DNA from: Sphaerochaeta sp. UBA5849
GTDB lineage: Bacteria > Spirochaetota > Spirochaetia > Sphaerochaetales > Sphaerochaetaceae
DNA: 64,000 nucleotides
Reading direction: 5' to 3'
Assembly: GCA_002432715.1 (NCBI GenBank)
Contig: DJGJ01000066.1
Location: forward strand, 23,635 to 87,634
Positions 52,446 through 62,137 of this stretch are shown here, piece by piece. The position numbers were made by a program, and so were the translations under genes. The first letter of the stretch is position 1. The number at the start of each line of letters is the position of its first letter. The notes beneath the pieces are model-generated. The model saw only the letters and a list, made by a program, of their open reading frames with translations. It had not been told where the DNA came from and searched no databases.

Positions 52446-53635
52446 ACGACTCTACCCTGTATTTGGTACGATTGGGAGAAATATCCCTCAAAGGTTTGAA
52501 CCGTGATTTTTTCGAGAAACGGCTCAAGAACAACATCAAGAGCAAGCTCAAGGGATACCGTACTCAGGTCTCCAAGCAGAAAGGCCGAATTTTCTTTGAG
52601 ATAGAGAACGGCTGTCCACGGGACACCATTGAAATGGCCTTCAGCACAACCTTCGGGGTTGTCGGCTATTCACGCTGCCTCCGATGTGCAAAGGACATCG
52701 AGGCCATCAAGGAAGCAGCACGGGTTCTGATGCAGGATGAACCCTTCTCCAAGGGAGTGGGTACCTTCAAGTCGATCACCAAGCGAGCCGACAAGAACTT
52801 CGAGTTGAACAGTTACCAGATAGACTGCATCCTCGGCGAGGTGGTTCATAGCGAGCACCCCAAACTGACTGTCGATGTAAAGAATCCCGATATGACCATC
52901 AATTGCGAGATCCGGGACAAGGCGTACCTCTTCACCTCCGCCAAAAGCGGACCCGGCGGGCTTCCTGTCACCACCGCAGGCAAGGGCATGCTGCTGCTCT
53001 CAGGAGGAATCGACAGTCCGGTCGCAGCCTATCGCATGGCCCAACGCGGGTTGAAAATGGAGTGCATCTACTTCCATGCCTATCCCTACACCAGCGAACT
53101 TGCCTTGGAGAAGGTTAAGACCTTGGCCTCATTGATCGCCCCGTATCTGCAAGGAACACGGTTGCACGTAGTCCACTTCACGGAGGCGCAGCTTTGGATC
53201 AAGCAGCACAGCCTGGAGGAAGAAACAACCTTGATGTTCAGGGCCGCCATGATGCACGTAGCCAATGCCATTTCCAAGAAGCAGGAGGGAATGTGCATCG
53301 TAACCGGGGAGGCACTCAGCCAGGTGGCCAGCCAAACGCTGGAGAGCATGGTTTTCACCGACAGCATGAGCGAACAGCTGGTACTCCGTCCTTTGGTCGG
53401 CATGGACAAGCAGGAGATCATGAACCTTGCAAAACAGATTGGAACCTATGAGACTTCCATCCTTCCCTATGAGGATTGTTGCGTGATATTCAGTCCAAAA
53501 CACCCACTCGTACGGCCTGATAAAGAGCTGATGACACAGCACTACCGGCAAATGGGGATCGAAGCTTTGCTTGAAGAGGCAATTGATGCTGTGCAGGTAT
53601 TTGACTATGGACCGGACGGACAACCTCGTAGCTAG
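52442..53635 (+). CDS. thiI: tRNA 4-thiouridine synthase ThiI
   Basis: 397 aa. N-terminal ferredoxin-like and THUMP domain (about 60-165), then the PP-loop LLSGGIDSPVAAYRMAQRG that adenylates U8 of tRNA; the C-terminal rhodanese domain found in E. coli is absent, so sulfur would come directly from the coupled cysteine desulfurase. Four-base overlap with that gene. In many bacteria the short form acts only in tRNA thiolation. Confidence 0.93.
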   Translation: MNDSTLYLVRLGEISLKGLNRDFFEKRLKNNIKSKLKGYRTQVSKQKGRIFFEIENGCPRDTIEMAFSTTFGVVGYSRCLRCAKDIEAIKEAARVLMQDEPFSKGVGTFKSITKRADKNFELNSYQIDCILGEVVHSEHPKLTVDVKNPDMTINCEIRDKAYLFTSAKSGPGGLPVTTAGKGMLLLSGGIDSPVAAYRMAQRGLKMECIYFHAYPYTSELALEKVKTLASLIAPYLQGTRLHVVHFTEAQLWIKQHSLEEETTLMFRAAMMHVANAISKKQEGMCIVTGEALSQVASQTLESMVFTDSMSEQLVLRPLVGMDKQEIMNLAKQIGTYETSILPYEDCCVIFSPKHPLVRPDKELMTQHYRQMGIEALLEEAIDAVQVFDYGPDGQPRS

Positions 53636-53726
53636 ACATTTTTACCAACACTGTCTAAATACAGATCGGGTTCACTGTACCATTTCCTGATAATTACGTA
53701 AGGTTTGTGTATTCGGAGGCTTCTCA

Positions 53727-56654
53727 GTGAAAATTGGCTTGGATGTTGGCTCCACAACCATGAAATGCGTAGTACTTGATGAACAGTTGCGTGTTGTTCA
53801 TCAAGAGTATCGTAGACACTACTCTCAGATTCCCCAAACCGCTGTCCAGATGCTTACGCCCCTGCTCCAAAACCTTGGCGACAGGCAGGTATGCTTCTCG
53901 CTCTCCGGCTCTGCCGGCATGGGGCTTTCCCAACAATTGCACCTGCCGTTTGTGCAGGAAGTATACGCCACCCGCATTGCCATCCAGCACTATCTTCCTT
54001 CCACCGATGTGGTCATTGAACTTGGAGGCGAGGATGCCAAAATCCTGTTTCTGGGAAAGAACATGGAAGTGAGGATGAATGGGACCTGTGCCGGAGGCAC
54101 CGGATCATTCATCGACCAGATGGCCAGCCTGCTCAACATAGATCAAGACCAGATGGATGATCTTGCGAAGCAGGCCAAGCAGAGCTATACCATTGCTTCA
54201 CGATGCGGTGTTTTTGCAAAAAGCGACGTCCAGCCGCTCATCAACCAAGGAGCTGAAAAGGCCGACATCGCCCTTTCAGTTCTTCAATCGGTGGTCAACC
54301 AAACCATAGCAGGCCTTGCACAAGGTCGTCCGATCACCGGTCAGGTGGTATATCTGGGCGGCCCTCTGACATTCCTCTCCTCCTTGCGCAAAGCCTTCGA
54401 CCAAACCTTGCACCTTGAGGGAATTTGTCCCGAAAACTCCCTGTATTTCGTAGCTCTGGGGACGGCGTTGTCCAAGGGCGATGAGACCATCACCCTCTCG
54501 GATTTGGTGTATCAGCTTGAGCACTATCATACACAAAAGGCATTCACCTCCATCCCTCCCCTCTTCGAAACCGAAGAACAGTTGGAGGAGTTCCAAAGGC
54601 GCCATCAGAGGGCGAAGCTGCCGAAGGCTGATGCCCTCAACTACAAAGGGCAAGCCTTCCTCGGTGTCGACGCAGGCTCCACCACCGTGAAGGCCTGCAT
54701 CATCGACACCCAAGGAAGGCTCCTCTACAGCCGCTACCAGCTGAACAATGGCAATCCAGTGCAGGCGGTAAAGGAGTTCCTCACCAATTTTCTTACCTCC
54801 TATCCGGATATCCACCTCGTAAAGGCATGTTCAACCGGGTATGGGGAGCTTCTGGTAAAAAATGCATTCAACTTCGAGTATTCGTTGGTTGAGACAATGG
54901 CCCATTATAAAAGCGCCAAAACGTTTCTTCGGGAAGTGGACTTCATCATTGACATCGGCGGTCAGGACATCAAGTGTTTCAAAATCGAAGACGGTGTCAT
55001 CGACGATATTTTCCTCAATGAAGCGTGCTCGTCCGGATGCGGCTCGTTTCTGCAGACGTTCTCCAATGCACTGGGCTATTCGCCACAGGAGGCGGCCGAG
55101 CTTGCCCTGAAGGCACAGAATCCTGTCGACTTGGGCAGCCGCTGCACGGTGTTCATGAACAGTTCGGTCAAACAGGCGCAAAAGGACGGGGCCAGTGTTG
55201 CAGACATTTTCGCAGGTCTTGCAATCAGTGTGGTGAAGAACGCCCTGTACAAGGTTGTACGGTCAACCGACCCGTCCCTGCTCGGCAGGCACATCGTTGT
55301 GCAGGGAGGAACCTTTCTCAACGATGCGGTATTGCGTTCGTTCGAAATGGAACTGGGAAGCGAAGTCATCCGCATCGAGGAAGCCGGTCTGATGGGAGCC
55401 TATGGCTGTGCACTGCATGCCATGGAGCAGCACAAAAAAGACCATAAGAGTACAACCACCCTCTCTCTTGCACAACTCTCCAGCTTCTCCCACCGAACCC
55501 GTACGGTACACTGTAAAGGGTGTACCAATGCCTGTCTGTTGACCATCAACAGTTTCGACGGGGATCGAAAGCTTGTCAGCGGAAACAAGTGCGACCGCAT
55601 CGTACAACCTGAAACCTTTGTCAGCAATCCTGAAAGACTCAATCTGTATGCTTACAAGCAACAATACCTGGCTGATTTGAAGAGCGGCAGAAATGAGCGG
55701 GGACGCATCGGCATCCCTCTGCAACTCTCCTTTTATGAGCAACTGCCCTTCTGGCATGCCTGCCTGTCCAGCCTTGGCTTCGAGGTTGTCGTATCCGAGC
55801 CCTCCACCCGGGATACATACCTGAAAGGCCAATCGACAATCAGCAGCGATACCATCTGTTATCCAGCGAAGCTGATGCATGGACATGTCCAGCAGCTCAT
55901 CGAGGCCGGTGTTGACGCCATTTTCTATCCTTGCTCCAGTTACAACCTGAATGAGGAGAAAGGGGACAACCACTTCAACTGTCCGGTGGTTGCCTATTAC
56001 CCCGAAGTACTCAAGCACAACATGCCTTCACTGCTCGAACACAAGGTGTTGTTCATAAGCGACTACATAAGCCTTGCCGATGAACGATTCGCACCATCAC
56101 GGCTCTATGAAATACTCTCCAAGCACTACAATCTTGGCAAGGGGGAAGTCAAGCTGGCATGCAAACGGGGCTACGAGGCCCTGAGGACCTACCAGCAGGC
56201 GGTAAGAAACCAGGCAACCATCATTGTAGAGGAGGCCAGGAAACGTGCTTGGCCGATCATGGTGCTTGCAGGGCGCCCCTACCACGTCGATGGTGAAGTC
56301 AATCACGGCATCGACAGTCTGTTGCTTCAATGCGGCTGTGCCGTCCTCAGCGAGGATGGGATCAGCCATTTGGTGCCGAAGGAAAAGCGGACCGTCCTCA
56401 ACCAATGGACTTATCATGCAAGAATGTACGATGCCGCACGGTATGTGACCACACAACCTGACATGCAGATCATCCAGCTGGTCTCCTTCGGTTGCGGCCT
56501 CGATGCAGTGACCAGTGATGAGATCCGCGACATTCTCAGACAGACCGACAAGATTTACACCCAGATAAAAATCGATGAGATTGCAAACCTCGGGGCAGTG
56601 AAAATTCGGATCCGCAGTCTGCTCGCTGCAATCGGGGAGGCAAGCGGCACATGA
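53727..56654 (+). CDS. 2-hydroxyacyl-CoA dehydratase activator-like protein, N-part
   Basis: 975 aa: two BadF/BcrA ASKHA ATPase domains (GLDVGSTTMKCVVLD at 3; GVDAGSTTVKACIID near 310) and a DUF2229-type domain from about 600. Cysteine pairs CSSGCGSFL (near 435), CKGCTNAC (about 595) and others could bind the 4Fe-4S cluster by which such activators inject electrons. Often such proteins are one polypeptide of about 1400 aa; here the remainder is the next gene (ATGA overlap). Substrate unknown. GTG start 53727 with GGAGG before it. Confidence 0.85.
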   Translation: MKIGLDVGSTTMKCVVLDEQLRVVHQEYRRHYSQIPQTAVQMLTPLLQNLGDRQVCFSLSGSAGMGLSQQLHLPFVQEVYATRIAIQHYLPSTDVVIELGGEDAKILFLGKNMEVRMNGTCAGGTGSFIDQMASLLNIDQDQMDDLAKQAKQSYTIASRCGVFAKSDVQPLINQGAEKADIALSVLQSVVNQTIAGLAQGRPITGQVVYLGGPLTFLSSLRKAFDQTLHLEGICPENSLYFVALGTALSKGDETITLSDLVYQLEHYHTQKAFTSIPPLFETEEQLEEFQRRHQRAKLPKADALNYKGQAFLGVDAGSTTVKACIIDTQGRLLYSRYQLNNGNPVQAVKEFLTNFLTSYPDIHLVKACSTGYGELLVKNAFNFEYSLVETMAHYKSAKTFLREVDFIIDIGGQDIKCFKIEDGVIDDIFLNEACSSGCGSFLQTFSNALGYSPQEAAELALKAQNPVDLGSRCTVFMNSSVKQAQKDGASVADIFAGLAISVVKNALYKVVRSTDPSLLGRHIVVQGGTFLNDAVLRSFEMELGSEVIRIEEAGLMGAYGCALHAMEQHKKDHKSTTTLSLAQLSSFSHRTRTVHCKGCTNACLLTINSFDGDRKLVSGNKCDRIVQPETFVSNPERLNLYAYKQQYLADLKSGRNERGRIGIPLQLSFYEQLPFWHACLSSLGFEVVVSEPSTRDTYLKGQSTISSDTICYPAKLMHGHVQQLIEAGVDAIFYPCSSYNLNEEKGDNHFNCPVVAYYPEVLKHNMPSLLEHKVLFISDYISLADERFAPSRLYEILSKHYNLGKGEVKLACKRGYEALRTYQQAVRNQATIIVEEARKRAWPIMVLAGRPYHVDGEVNHGIDSLLLQCGCAVLSEDGISHLVPKEKRTVLNQWTYHARMYDAARYVTTQPDMQIIQLVSFGCGLDAVTSDEIRDILRQTDKIYTQIKIDEIANLGAVKIRIRSLLAAIGEASGT

Positions 56655-57907
56655 GCACCGTATTTACAAAAGCGATGAAGAAGGACTATACCATTCTCAT
56701 TCCCAATATGTCGCCGGTTCACTTCAAGATCGCCAAAGAGGTGTTTGCCAATCACGGCTACAACGTTGTGCTGCTGGAGAACCAGGGTCCCAATGTCATC
56801 CGTGAAGGGCTCAGGTATGTACACAATGATATCTGTTATCCCGCCCAACTCGTCATCGGACAACTCATCGATGCGTTGAAACACGGGAATTTCGACACCA
56901 ACAAAGTTGCTTTGGTCATCACCCAGACAGGAGGAGGCTGCAGGGCCAGCAATTATCTATTTTTGCTGCGCAAAGCCCTCGAGAAGTGCCATCTCGGGCA
57001 TATTCCCGTAATCAGTCTCAATCTCAAGGGGCTGGAGAAGAATCCCGGATTCAAGCTGACCTTCTTCATGCTGCTGCAGGCATACAGTGCTTTCATCTAC
57101 GGAGACCTGCTTATGGCCTTGTCAAACCAAGTGAGGCCGTATGAAGTGAACAAGGGTGAAGCCGATGCCCTGGTCGCCACCTGGACACGGTATCTGAGTG
57201 ATCGGTTCGCCAACAACAGGGGCTACATCGGATGGGCCATGAAACGAAACCTCAATGAGATATGCAGGCAGTTTGCAGCAATCGAGGTAAGAAAAGAAGA
57301 GAAGATCAAAGTCGGCATCGTCGGTGAAATCTATATGAAATACTCTCCGCTGGGCAACAACAACCTGCAGGCATACCTGGAACAGCAGGGCTGCGAAGTC
57401 ATGGTTCCTTCCATGATGGGTTTCCTCTACTACGGGGCCGATAATGCAATCACGGACAAGGCTTATTATGGAGGACGCAGGATCAGCAGCATCGTCACCC
57501 AGCTCATACTCAAGCAATTGTTCAAGGTAGAGACCATGGTACGAGAAGCAATGGCGAAAACCGGAAAGTTCACCGTTCCCATTCCCTATACGGAAATGAA
57601 GAAACTCACCGAAGGATTGATCGACTATGGTGTAAAAATGGGTGAAGGCTGGCTGCTTACCGCTGAAATGCTCGATTTGGTACATGCCGGATATACAAAT
57701 ATCGTCTGCACCCAGCCATTTGGCTGCCTGCCCAATCATATTAGTGCGAAAGGCATGATCAGGGCTGTTACCGAACGGGCCCCCGAAGCAAACATTGTTC
57801 CCATCGATTACGATCCTTCTGCAACGCATGTAAACCAGGAAAACCGCATTAAATTGATGCTTTCCATAGCAAGAGAGAATCTCGATTCGGAGAAGAACGG
57901 AAAATAA
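56651..57907 (+). CDS. 2-hydroxyacyl-CoA dehydratase-like protein, C-part
   Basis: 418 aa of the HgdB/dehydratase-D family. NDICYPAQLVIGQLIDAL, TQTGGGCRASNY and CTQPFGCLPNH carry the cysteines expected to bind an iron-sulfur cluster. Overlaps the activator gene by ATGA and is probably the second half of a split activator-dehydratase protein, the two working as one complex. Its position 48 bp before pgl-zwf is probably coincidental. Confidence 0.8.
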   Translation: MSTVFTKAMKKDYTILIPNMSPVHFKIAKEVFANHGYNVVLLENQGPNVIREGLRYVHNDICYPAQLVIGQLIDALKHGNFDTNKVALVITQTGGGCRASNYLFLLRKALEKCHLGHIPVISLNLKGLEKNPGFKLTFFMLLQAYSAFIYGDLLMALSNQVRPYEVNKGEADALVATWTRYLSDRFANNRGYIGWAMKRNLNEICRQFAAIEVRKEEKIKVGIVGEIYMKYSPLGNNNLQAYLEQQGCEVMVPSMMGFLYYGADNAITDKAYYGGRRISSIVTQLILKQLFKVETMVREAMAKTGKFTVPIPYTEMKKLTEGLIDYGVKMGEGWLLTAEMLDLVHAGYTNIVCTQPFGCLPNHISAKGMIRAVTERAPEANIVPIDYDPSATHVNQENRIKLMLSIARENLDSEKNGK

Positions 57908-57943
57908 AGATATCTCCTACTATTCTACTTTTATTTCTTTGAT

Positions 57944-57949
57944 TACATT
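57944..57949 (+). promoter_or_regulatory. Possible pgl -10 box
   Basis: TACATT six bases before the pgl ATG; no Shine-Dalgarno. The -35 (TATTCT at 57921-57926) is poor. Fits the leaderless pattern but weakly. Confidence 0.35.
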
Positions 57950-57955
57950 AGAGTC

Positions 57956-58588
57956 ATGAGAATAGAACGCATAGAACAACCGCAAGACCTTGAACACTTC
58001 GTAGCTCAGGACCTGGTCCAGCTCGCAAAGCAAAAAGAAGGCACTCTGCATATTGCTCTTTCCGGAGGCAGGAGTGCTCAGTTCATCGTCAAGGGATTAC
58101 TCGCTGTGCAGCCATCAATCCTGAGTCGGGTTCACCTCTATCTGGTAGACGAGCGTCTTGAGGGGGAGAAGAATCTGGACACCCTTCTTGCGGCAGGACT
58201 TGAGCGTGCTGTTGCTTTGACTCAGCTTTCCATACCAAAGGCGCAACGAGAGCTCTCGACTTCCCCCTTTGATAGGGTATATTTAGGTGTAGGAGAAGAT
58301 GGCCATATCGCGTCCTTGTTCCCCGGCAGACAACCGGAACAGGATACTGATCAAGTTGCAGTCGTTGAGCAGAGCCCCAAACCTCCAAAGCGGAGGGTTA
58401 CTCTCACCTATTACGGATTCTCGAAGCTGGCCCGCAATGCAACAGTGTTCCTGCTGTTCCTGGGAGAGGGGAAACGAGACGCCTTGGAGCGATTGATGAG
58501 TGGGAAAGAACATGCAGACACCCTTCCTTGTGCGTACTTTGTGGACAATCAATTCCCTAATCGGATCATAACAGACCTGAAGGAGTAA
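57956..58588 (+). CDS. pgl: 6-phosphogluconolactonase
   Basis: Second enzyme of the oxidative pentose phosphate pathway. 210 aa. ALSGGRSAQFIVKGL, DERLEGEKN and GVGEDGHIASLFPG (catalytic His) are the NagB/Pgl family motifs. Slightly shorter than the typical 225-240 aa. Seven bases before zwf, its partner enzyme. Confidence 0.93.
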   Translation: MRIERIEQPQDLEHFVAQDLVQLAKQKEGTLHIALSGGRSAQFIVKGLLAVQPSILSRVHLYLVDERLEGEKNLDTLLAAGLERAVALTQLSIPKAQRELSTSPFDRVYLGVGEDGHIASLFPGRQPEQDTDQVAVVEQSPKPPKRRVTLTYYGFSKLARNATVFLLFLGEGKRDALERLMSGKEHADTLPCAYFVDNQFPNRIITDLKE

Positions 58589-58595
58589 GAAGGCT

Positions 58596-59969
58596 ATGAA
58601 ACGAATCATCATCCAATACGGCGGCACCGGAGACCTTGCACTGAAGAAATTGTACCCTGCCTATCAGAATCTTATGGAAAAGCAGTATGCATTTTCCGTT
58701 CTTGCCCTTGGGCGGCGGTATACCACCCGGGAGGAATTTCTCTTGCATTCGGTTGATGCTTCAGCTCCCGCCTCCTTCACCGATAATCTGGATTATTTGT
58801 ACTATGACATGGCCGAATCCGAGGCCGTTTCCATTCTCACCAAAAAGCTGAGAAGCATGATCGAGGGAAGTAAAGAGGTAGAGTTCATCTACTATCTGGC
58901 GCTGCAGCCCTCGCTGTACGAGGATGCCATCCACCAAATCAAGGAAATTGATGCATCGCTGGATTGCATGTGCACGCTCACCAAGAAAATCGTGGTGGAA
59001 AAGCCATTCGGTTTCGATTTGGAAAGTGCACTGAGGTATAATGAAATACTTGAGAAAGCATTCACCGACGAGGAAATATTCCGTGTTGACCACTACCTTG
59101 GCAAGGAGTTCATGCAAAATTTGCTGCTCATGCGGTTCCACAACGACATCATCCGCAGAATCTGGGATAACAGGACCATCGAATCGATCCAGATTATTTT
59201 TGATGAAAAGCACGGAGTAGACCAGAGGTTGGGTTTCTACGAGAAAATCGGAGTCGTGCGCGATACCATCCAGAACCATATCATGCAAATCATCACATAC
59301 TTGACGATGAGCGAGCCGGCTTCGCTTTCACCCGAGGATATCGCCATAGAAAAGGAGAAAGTACTACGCTCAATCTCCCCCATCCAGGAATTTCATATGG
59401 GAAGGTATGAGTCGTTGGGAGTCAACAGCGGCCACGTTGTGCAAACACCGACGTATGCTGCCCTGAAGCTGTTTGTGAACACCTATTACTTTGCAGACAT
59501 TCCAATTTATGTGCGAACAGGCAAGATGCAGAAGGAAGCTAAATCACTGATTTATATCAAATTCAAGAATACAACCAAGCAGGTGATGCACGACCAGACC
59601 ATCGCTGAGAACGGTGTGATCATCACCATTCACCCAGAGCTCACAATCGATATCAGTATGAACCTGAAAATGCCGAATACCAGCTGGAAATCAAAACCGG
59701 TTCGGTTCCGCTTCAACCAAAGCGAGACGTTCGGTGCGAACACACCCGAAGCATATGAGCAGATTGTTCAAAAGATCCTGATAGGCGACAAGAGCCTCTT
59801 CCCCACCATGAAGGAGATAACCGAAGCCTGGAGGATTGTAGGACCGATGCTCGAAAGCGATCTGGTAGGTGAAGTCTATCCGATTAGAACCCTGCCCCGT
59901 TTTGCAAGCCAGCTGGCCAAGGACAACAACTTCACCTGGTTTGATGAGACTGCGGGTGCAAAGTCTTGA
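58596..59969 (+). CDS. zwf: Glucose-6-phosphate 1-dehydrogenase
   Basis: 457 aa. First oxidative pentose phosphate enzyme, supplying NAD(P)H. Nucleotide motif YGGTGDLALKKLYPA (the usual G-A-S-G-D-L-A), VVEKPFGFD, the catalytic block RVDHYLGKEFMQNLL, and sugar-binding KIGVVRDTIQNH. Coupled to pgl as a two-gene operon. No gnd nearby. Confidence 0.95.
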   Translation: MKRIIIQYGGTGDLALKKLYPAYQNLMEKQYAFSVLALGRRYTTREEFLLHSVDASAPASFTDNLDYLYYDMAESEAVSILTKKLRSMIEGSKEVEFIYYLALQPSLYEDAIHQIKEIDASLDCMCTLTKKIVVEKPFGFDLESALRYNEILEKAFTDEEIFRVDHYLGKEFMQNLLLMRFHNDIIRRIWDNRTIESIQIIFDEKHGVDQRLGFYEKIGVVRDTIQNHIMQIITYLTMSEPASLSPEDIAIEKEKVLRSISPIQEFHMGRYESLGVNSGHVVQTPTYAALKLFVNTYYFADIPIYVRTGKMQKEAKSLIYIKFKNTTKQVMHDQTIAENGVIITIHPELTIDISMNLKMPNTSWKSKPVRFRFNQSETFGANTPEAYEQIVQKILIGDKSLFPTMKEITEAWRIVGPMLESDLVGEVYPIRTLPRFASQLAKDNNFTWFDETAGAKS

Positions 59970-59995
59970 TGGAAGTCTGGCTCTGATACAAAACA

Positions 59996-60032
59996 GCCAC
60001 CAACAAAGAGTCGCCTCTTCATTGATGGCTTT
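59996..60032 (+). terminator. Hairpin between convergent zwf and trpS
   Basis: GCCACCAA (59996-60003) with TTGATGGC (60022-60029), one mismatch, and an inner AAGAG/CTCTT stem with a four-base loop; short TTTC tail. Likely ends zwf. Confidence 0.5.
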
Positions 60033-60052
60033 CTCAAAGGACCGGCACAGCC

Positions 60053-61045
60053 TTAGATCAGCACGTGCATCTTTTCCTTGATGGCGTGCAGGTTCTCGTT
60101 TCCGATTACATTCGCCTTCCGCGTCCCTTCAACTATCAGGTCCCTGACCTCACCTAGGTGGTTCTCATAGTAAGCCCTTCTCTGTCGGATGGGATCGAGC
60201 AAGGCATTCAGCACTTCGTTGAGCCGTTTCTTGCAGGCAACACATCCAAGCTGTGCATTGCGGCACCGCTCGGCAATATCGGCAGCCTCATCGGGATTGA
60301 ACACGCAGTGATACTTGTAGACGTTGCAGATTTCCGGATGACCGGGAATCTTCACCGTAATTCTTGCCGGATCGGTGACGGCGTTACGTACCCGCTCCCA
60401 TACCGTTTCAGGAGTATCGGAGAGATAGATTGCATTGCCCAGGCTCTTGCCCATTTTTGCATTGCCATCCAGCCCTGACAGCCTTCCCACGGTACTGAGT
60501 TTCGCTTCAGGTTCAACAATGGAGGTTCCATACATATCATTGAACTTGCGCACAATCTTTCGTGCCAATTCAATATGTGGAATCTGATCCTCACCAACGG
60601 GAACAAGGTGTGCATTGCAGAAGGTGATATCGGCGGTTTGACTCACCGGATATCCGAGAAATCCATAGGTGAGGTCGGCATACCCGTAGTTCTTCGCCTC
60701 GGTCTTGATCGTCGGGTTGTGCCTGAGTTGATTGACCGTCACAAGCATCGAGTAGAAGACCGTCAACTCTGCAATGGAGGTGATCTGACTCTGTTGGACC
60801 AAGGTAATCTTGGCAGGGTCGAGTCCTACTGAAAGGTTGTCTATGGCGACATCGTAGATGCTGGTGTTGATGAGCTCAGGATGCTCGAAGTGCGTCGTGA
60901 GGGCTTGCACGTCCGCCAGTAAAATGAACGTATCGTAGCTGTCCTGCAACTCCACCCTGCTCTTCAGAGAACCCACATAGTGTCCCAAGTGCAATCGACC
61001 GGTGGTACGGTCTCCTGTCAAGATTCGTTTCTTACTTTGTTCCAC
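60053..61045 (-). CDS. trpS: Tryptophanyl-tRNA synthetase
   Basis: 330 aa class I synthetase. HIGH motif TTGRLHLGHYVGS, KMSKS-equivalent AKMGKSLGN. C-A-K-K-R-L region (CVACKKRL) may bind metal. GTG start 61045 with GGAGGAG eight bases upstream, in the end of the FmdB-like gene. Normal length. Confidence 0.95.
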   Translation of the reverse strand: MEQSKKRILTGDRTTGRLHLGHYVGSLKSRVELQDSYDTFILLADVQALTTHFEHPELINTSIYDVAIDNLSVGLDPAKITLVQQSQITSIAELTVFYSMLVTVNQLRHNPTIKTEAKNYGYADLTYGFLGYPVSQTADITFCNAHLVPVGEDQIPHIELARKIVRKFNDMYGTSIVEPEAKLSTVGRLSGLDGNAKMGKSLGNAIYLSDTPETVWERVRNAVTDPARITVKIPGHPEICNVYKYHCVFNPDEAADIAERCRNAQLGCVACKKRLNEVLNALLDPIRQRRAYYENHLGEVRDLIVEGTRKANVIGNENLHAIKEKMHVLI

Positions 61046-61050
61046 GAGAC

Positions 61051-61227
61051 TTACTCCTCCTCTTTTGATTCCTGTTCAGGAATCGACGAAGAGGGAATGT
61101 TTACCCGCATCATGGTATGTTCCATGTTGCAGGAAGGGCAGACGGCAGGAGCCTCATGTTTGTCCAAAGACTGGACCAGTTCAACTCGTGCCTTGCAAAG
61201 CTGACACTCGTACTCATAAGAAGGCAT
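61051..61227 (-). CDS. FmdB-like zinc-ribbon protein
   Basis: 58 aa, a size easily missed. It begins MPSYEYECQLC, with C-x2-C (CQLC) and C-x2-C (CPSC) as in the FmdB zinc-ribbon family (PxYxYxCxxC). The tail is acidic (ESKEEE). GAGAGGAG is nine bases before ATG 61227; trpS begins five bases after its stop, with its own ribosome site inside this gene's 3' end. Function unknown, often called a regulatory protein. Confidence 0.8.
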   Translation of the reverse strand: MPSYEYECQLCKARVELVQSLDKHEAPAVCPSCNMEHTMMRVNIPSSSIPEQESKEEE

Positions 61228-61248
61228 CGTATGTATCTCCTCTCAGGC

Positions 61249-62133
61249 TTAAAGCATTCCAGTCAGACTGTGTCTGAGAGCTTCCATCTGCTCTTCGCCC
61301 AATTCCATGTGTTTGATCGTTACTCGATCATCCTCTATCAAAAACATCTTCATCAAGTCTGCAATCTTATAGGGAATCTTCTCCCGCTTCAATCTGGCAA
61401 TGTATGCGGTGCGTACCATCTGGGACAGGGTGGATGCAAGCTTTGCAGTATCCATGGTGATATACGCATCCAAGGTATACGAGCCTGCATCATCCGCATT
61501 GATCAACAACAACATCGACTTCGCCTGCTTGATCACCGTATCGGGCAACCCAAGTCCCAAATCAAAAAAGGTTTCTGGATGCAGGGAATAGACAGCGATT
61601 GATGATTGTGCCATCTGCATGGCGGTCTGGTCATCGATCAACCGGTTTTTCGCTGCAAAGCTCGAATAGCTCTCCTCATACGAACCATTGGTGAAGAGCA
61701 GCTTGTCATTCTTCGGCGTATACAGCGAGACAGGCCCGCTCTTCTGGCTGAACCACGTAAGTCCGTCGCTGTTGCCCTTCCGTTCCAACTCCTTGGCGTA
61801 CATCATGCCGGTATTGATAAGGAACTTCGGATAGTCACCTTCCACCACCCCATATGCCGAGATGGCATCGGCTTCCAAGGGATAGGCATCGGATGTAGGT
61901 TTCAACGCAAGAGATACCCTTCTGGAACGGCGCGCAAACTCTTCAAGATCCGAGAAGGCTGCCTGCACCAGCTCCTGCTCCTTGCGGGCATCGATGGTCA
62001 CCACAATCACGTTCTCTTCACCCATCGCTTGGAAGTCATAGTAGGGCCGCCCCTTCTGTGACACGGTGGCACAGGAGGAGAGGACAACGACCGCCAAAAC
62101 GAAAGCTGATGCAATCTTGCAGAATCTAACCAT
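61249..62133 (-). CDS. Putative lipoprotein
   Basis: 294 aa from ATG 62133. Lipoprotein signal ending L-S-S-C with Cys21. The mature protein has no motif that I recognise; it contains a helix-rich segment and a repeated-looking structure, and is beta-rich in the middle. AAGGA lies 8-10 bases before the start. It follows ileS by four bases and precedes the FmdB-like gene, in a ileS-lipoprotein-fmdB-trpS run. Function unknown. Confidence 0.7.
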   Translation of the reverse strand: MVRFCKIASAFVLAVVVLSSCATVSQKGRPYYDFQAMGEENVIVVTIDARKEQELVQAAFSDLEEFARRSRRVSLALKPTSDAYPLEADAISAYGVVEGDYPKFLINTGMMYAKELERKGNSDGLTWFSQKSGPVSLYTPKNDKLLFTNGSYEESYSSFAAKNRLIDDQTAMQMAQSSIAVYSLHPETFFDLGLGLPDTVIKQAKSMLLLINADDAGSYTLDAYITMDTAKLASTLSQMVRTAYIARLKREKIPYKIADLMKMFLIEDDRVTIKHMELGEEQMEALRHSLTGML

Positions 62134-62137
62134 GCAT

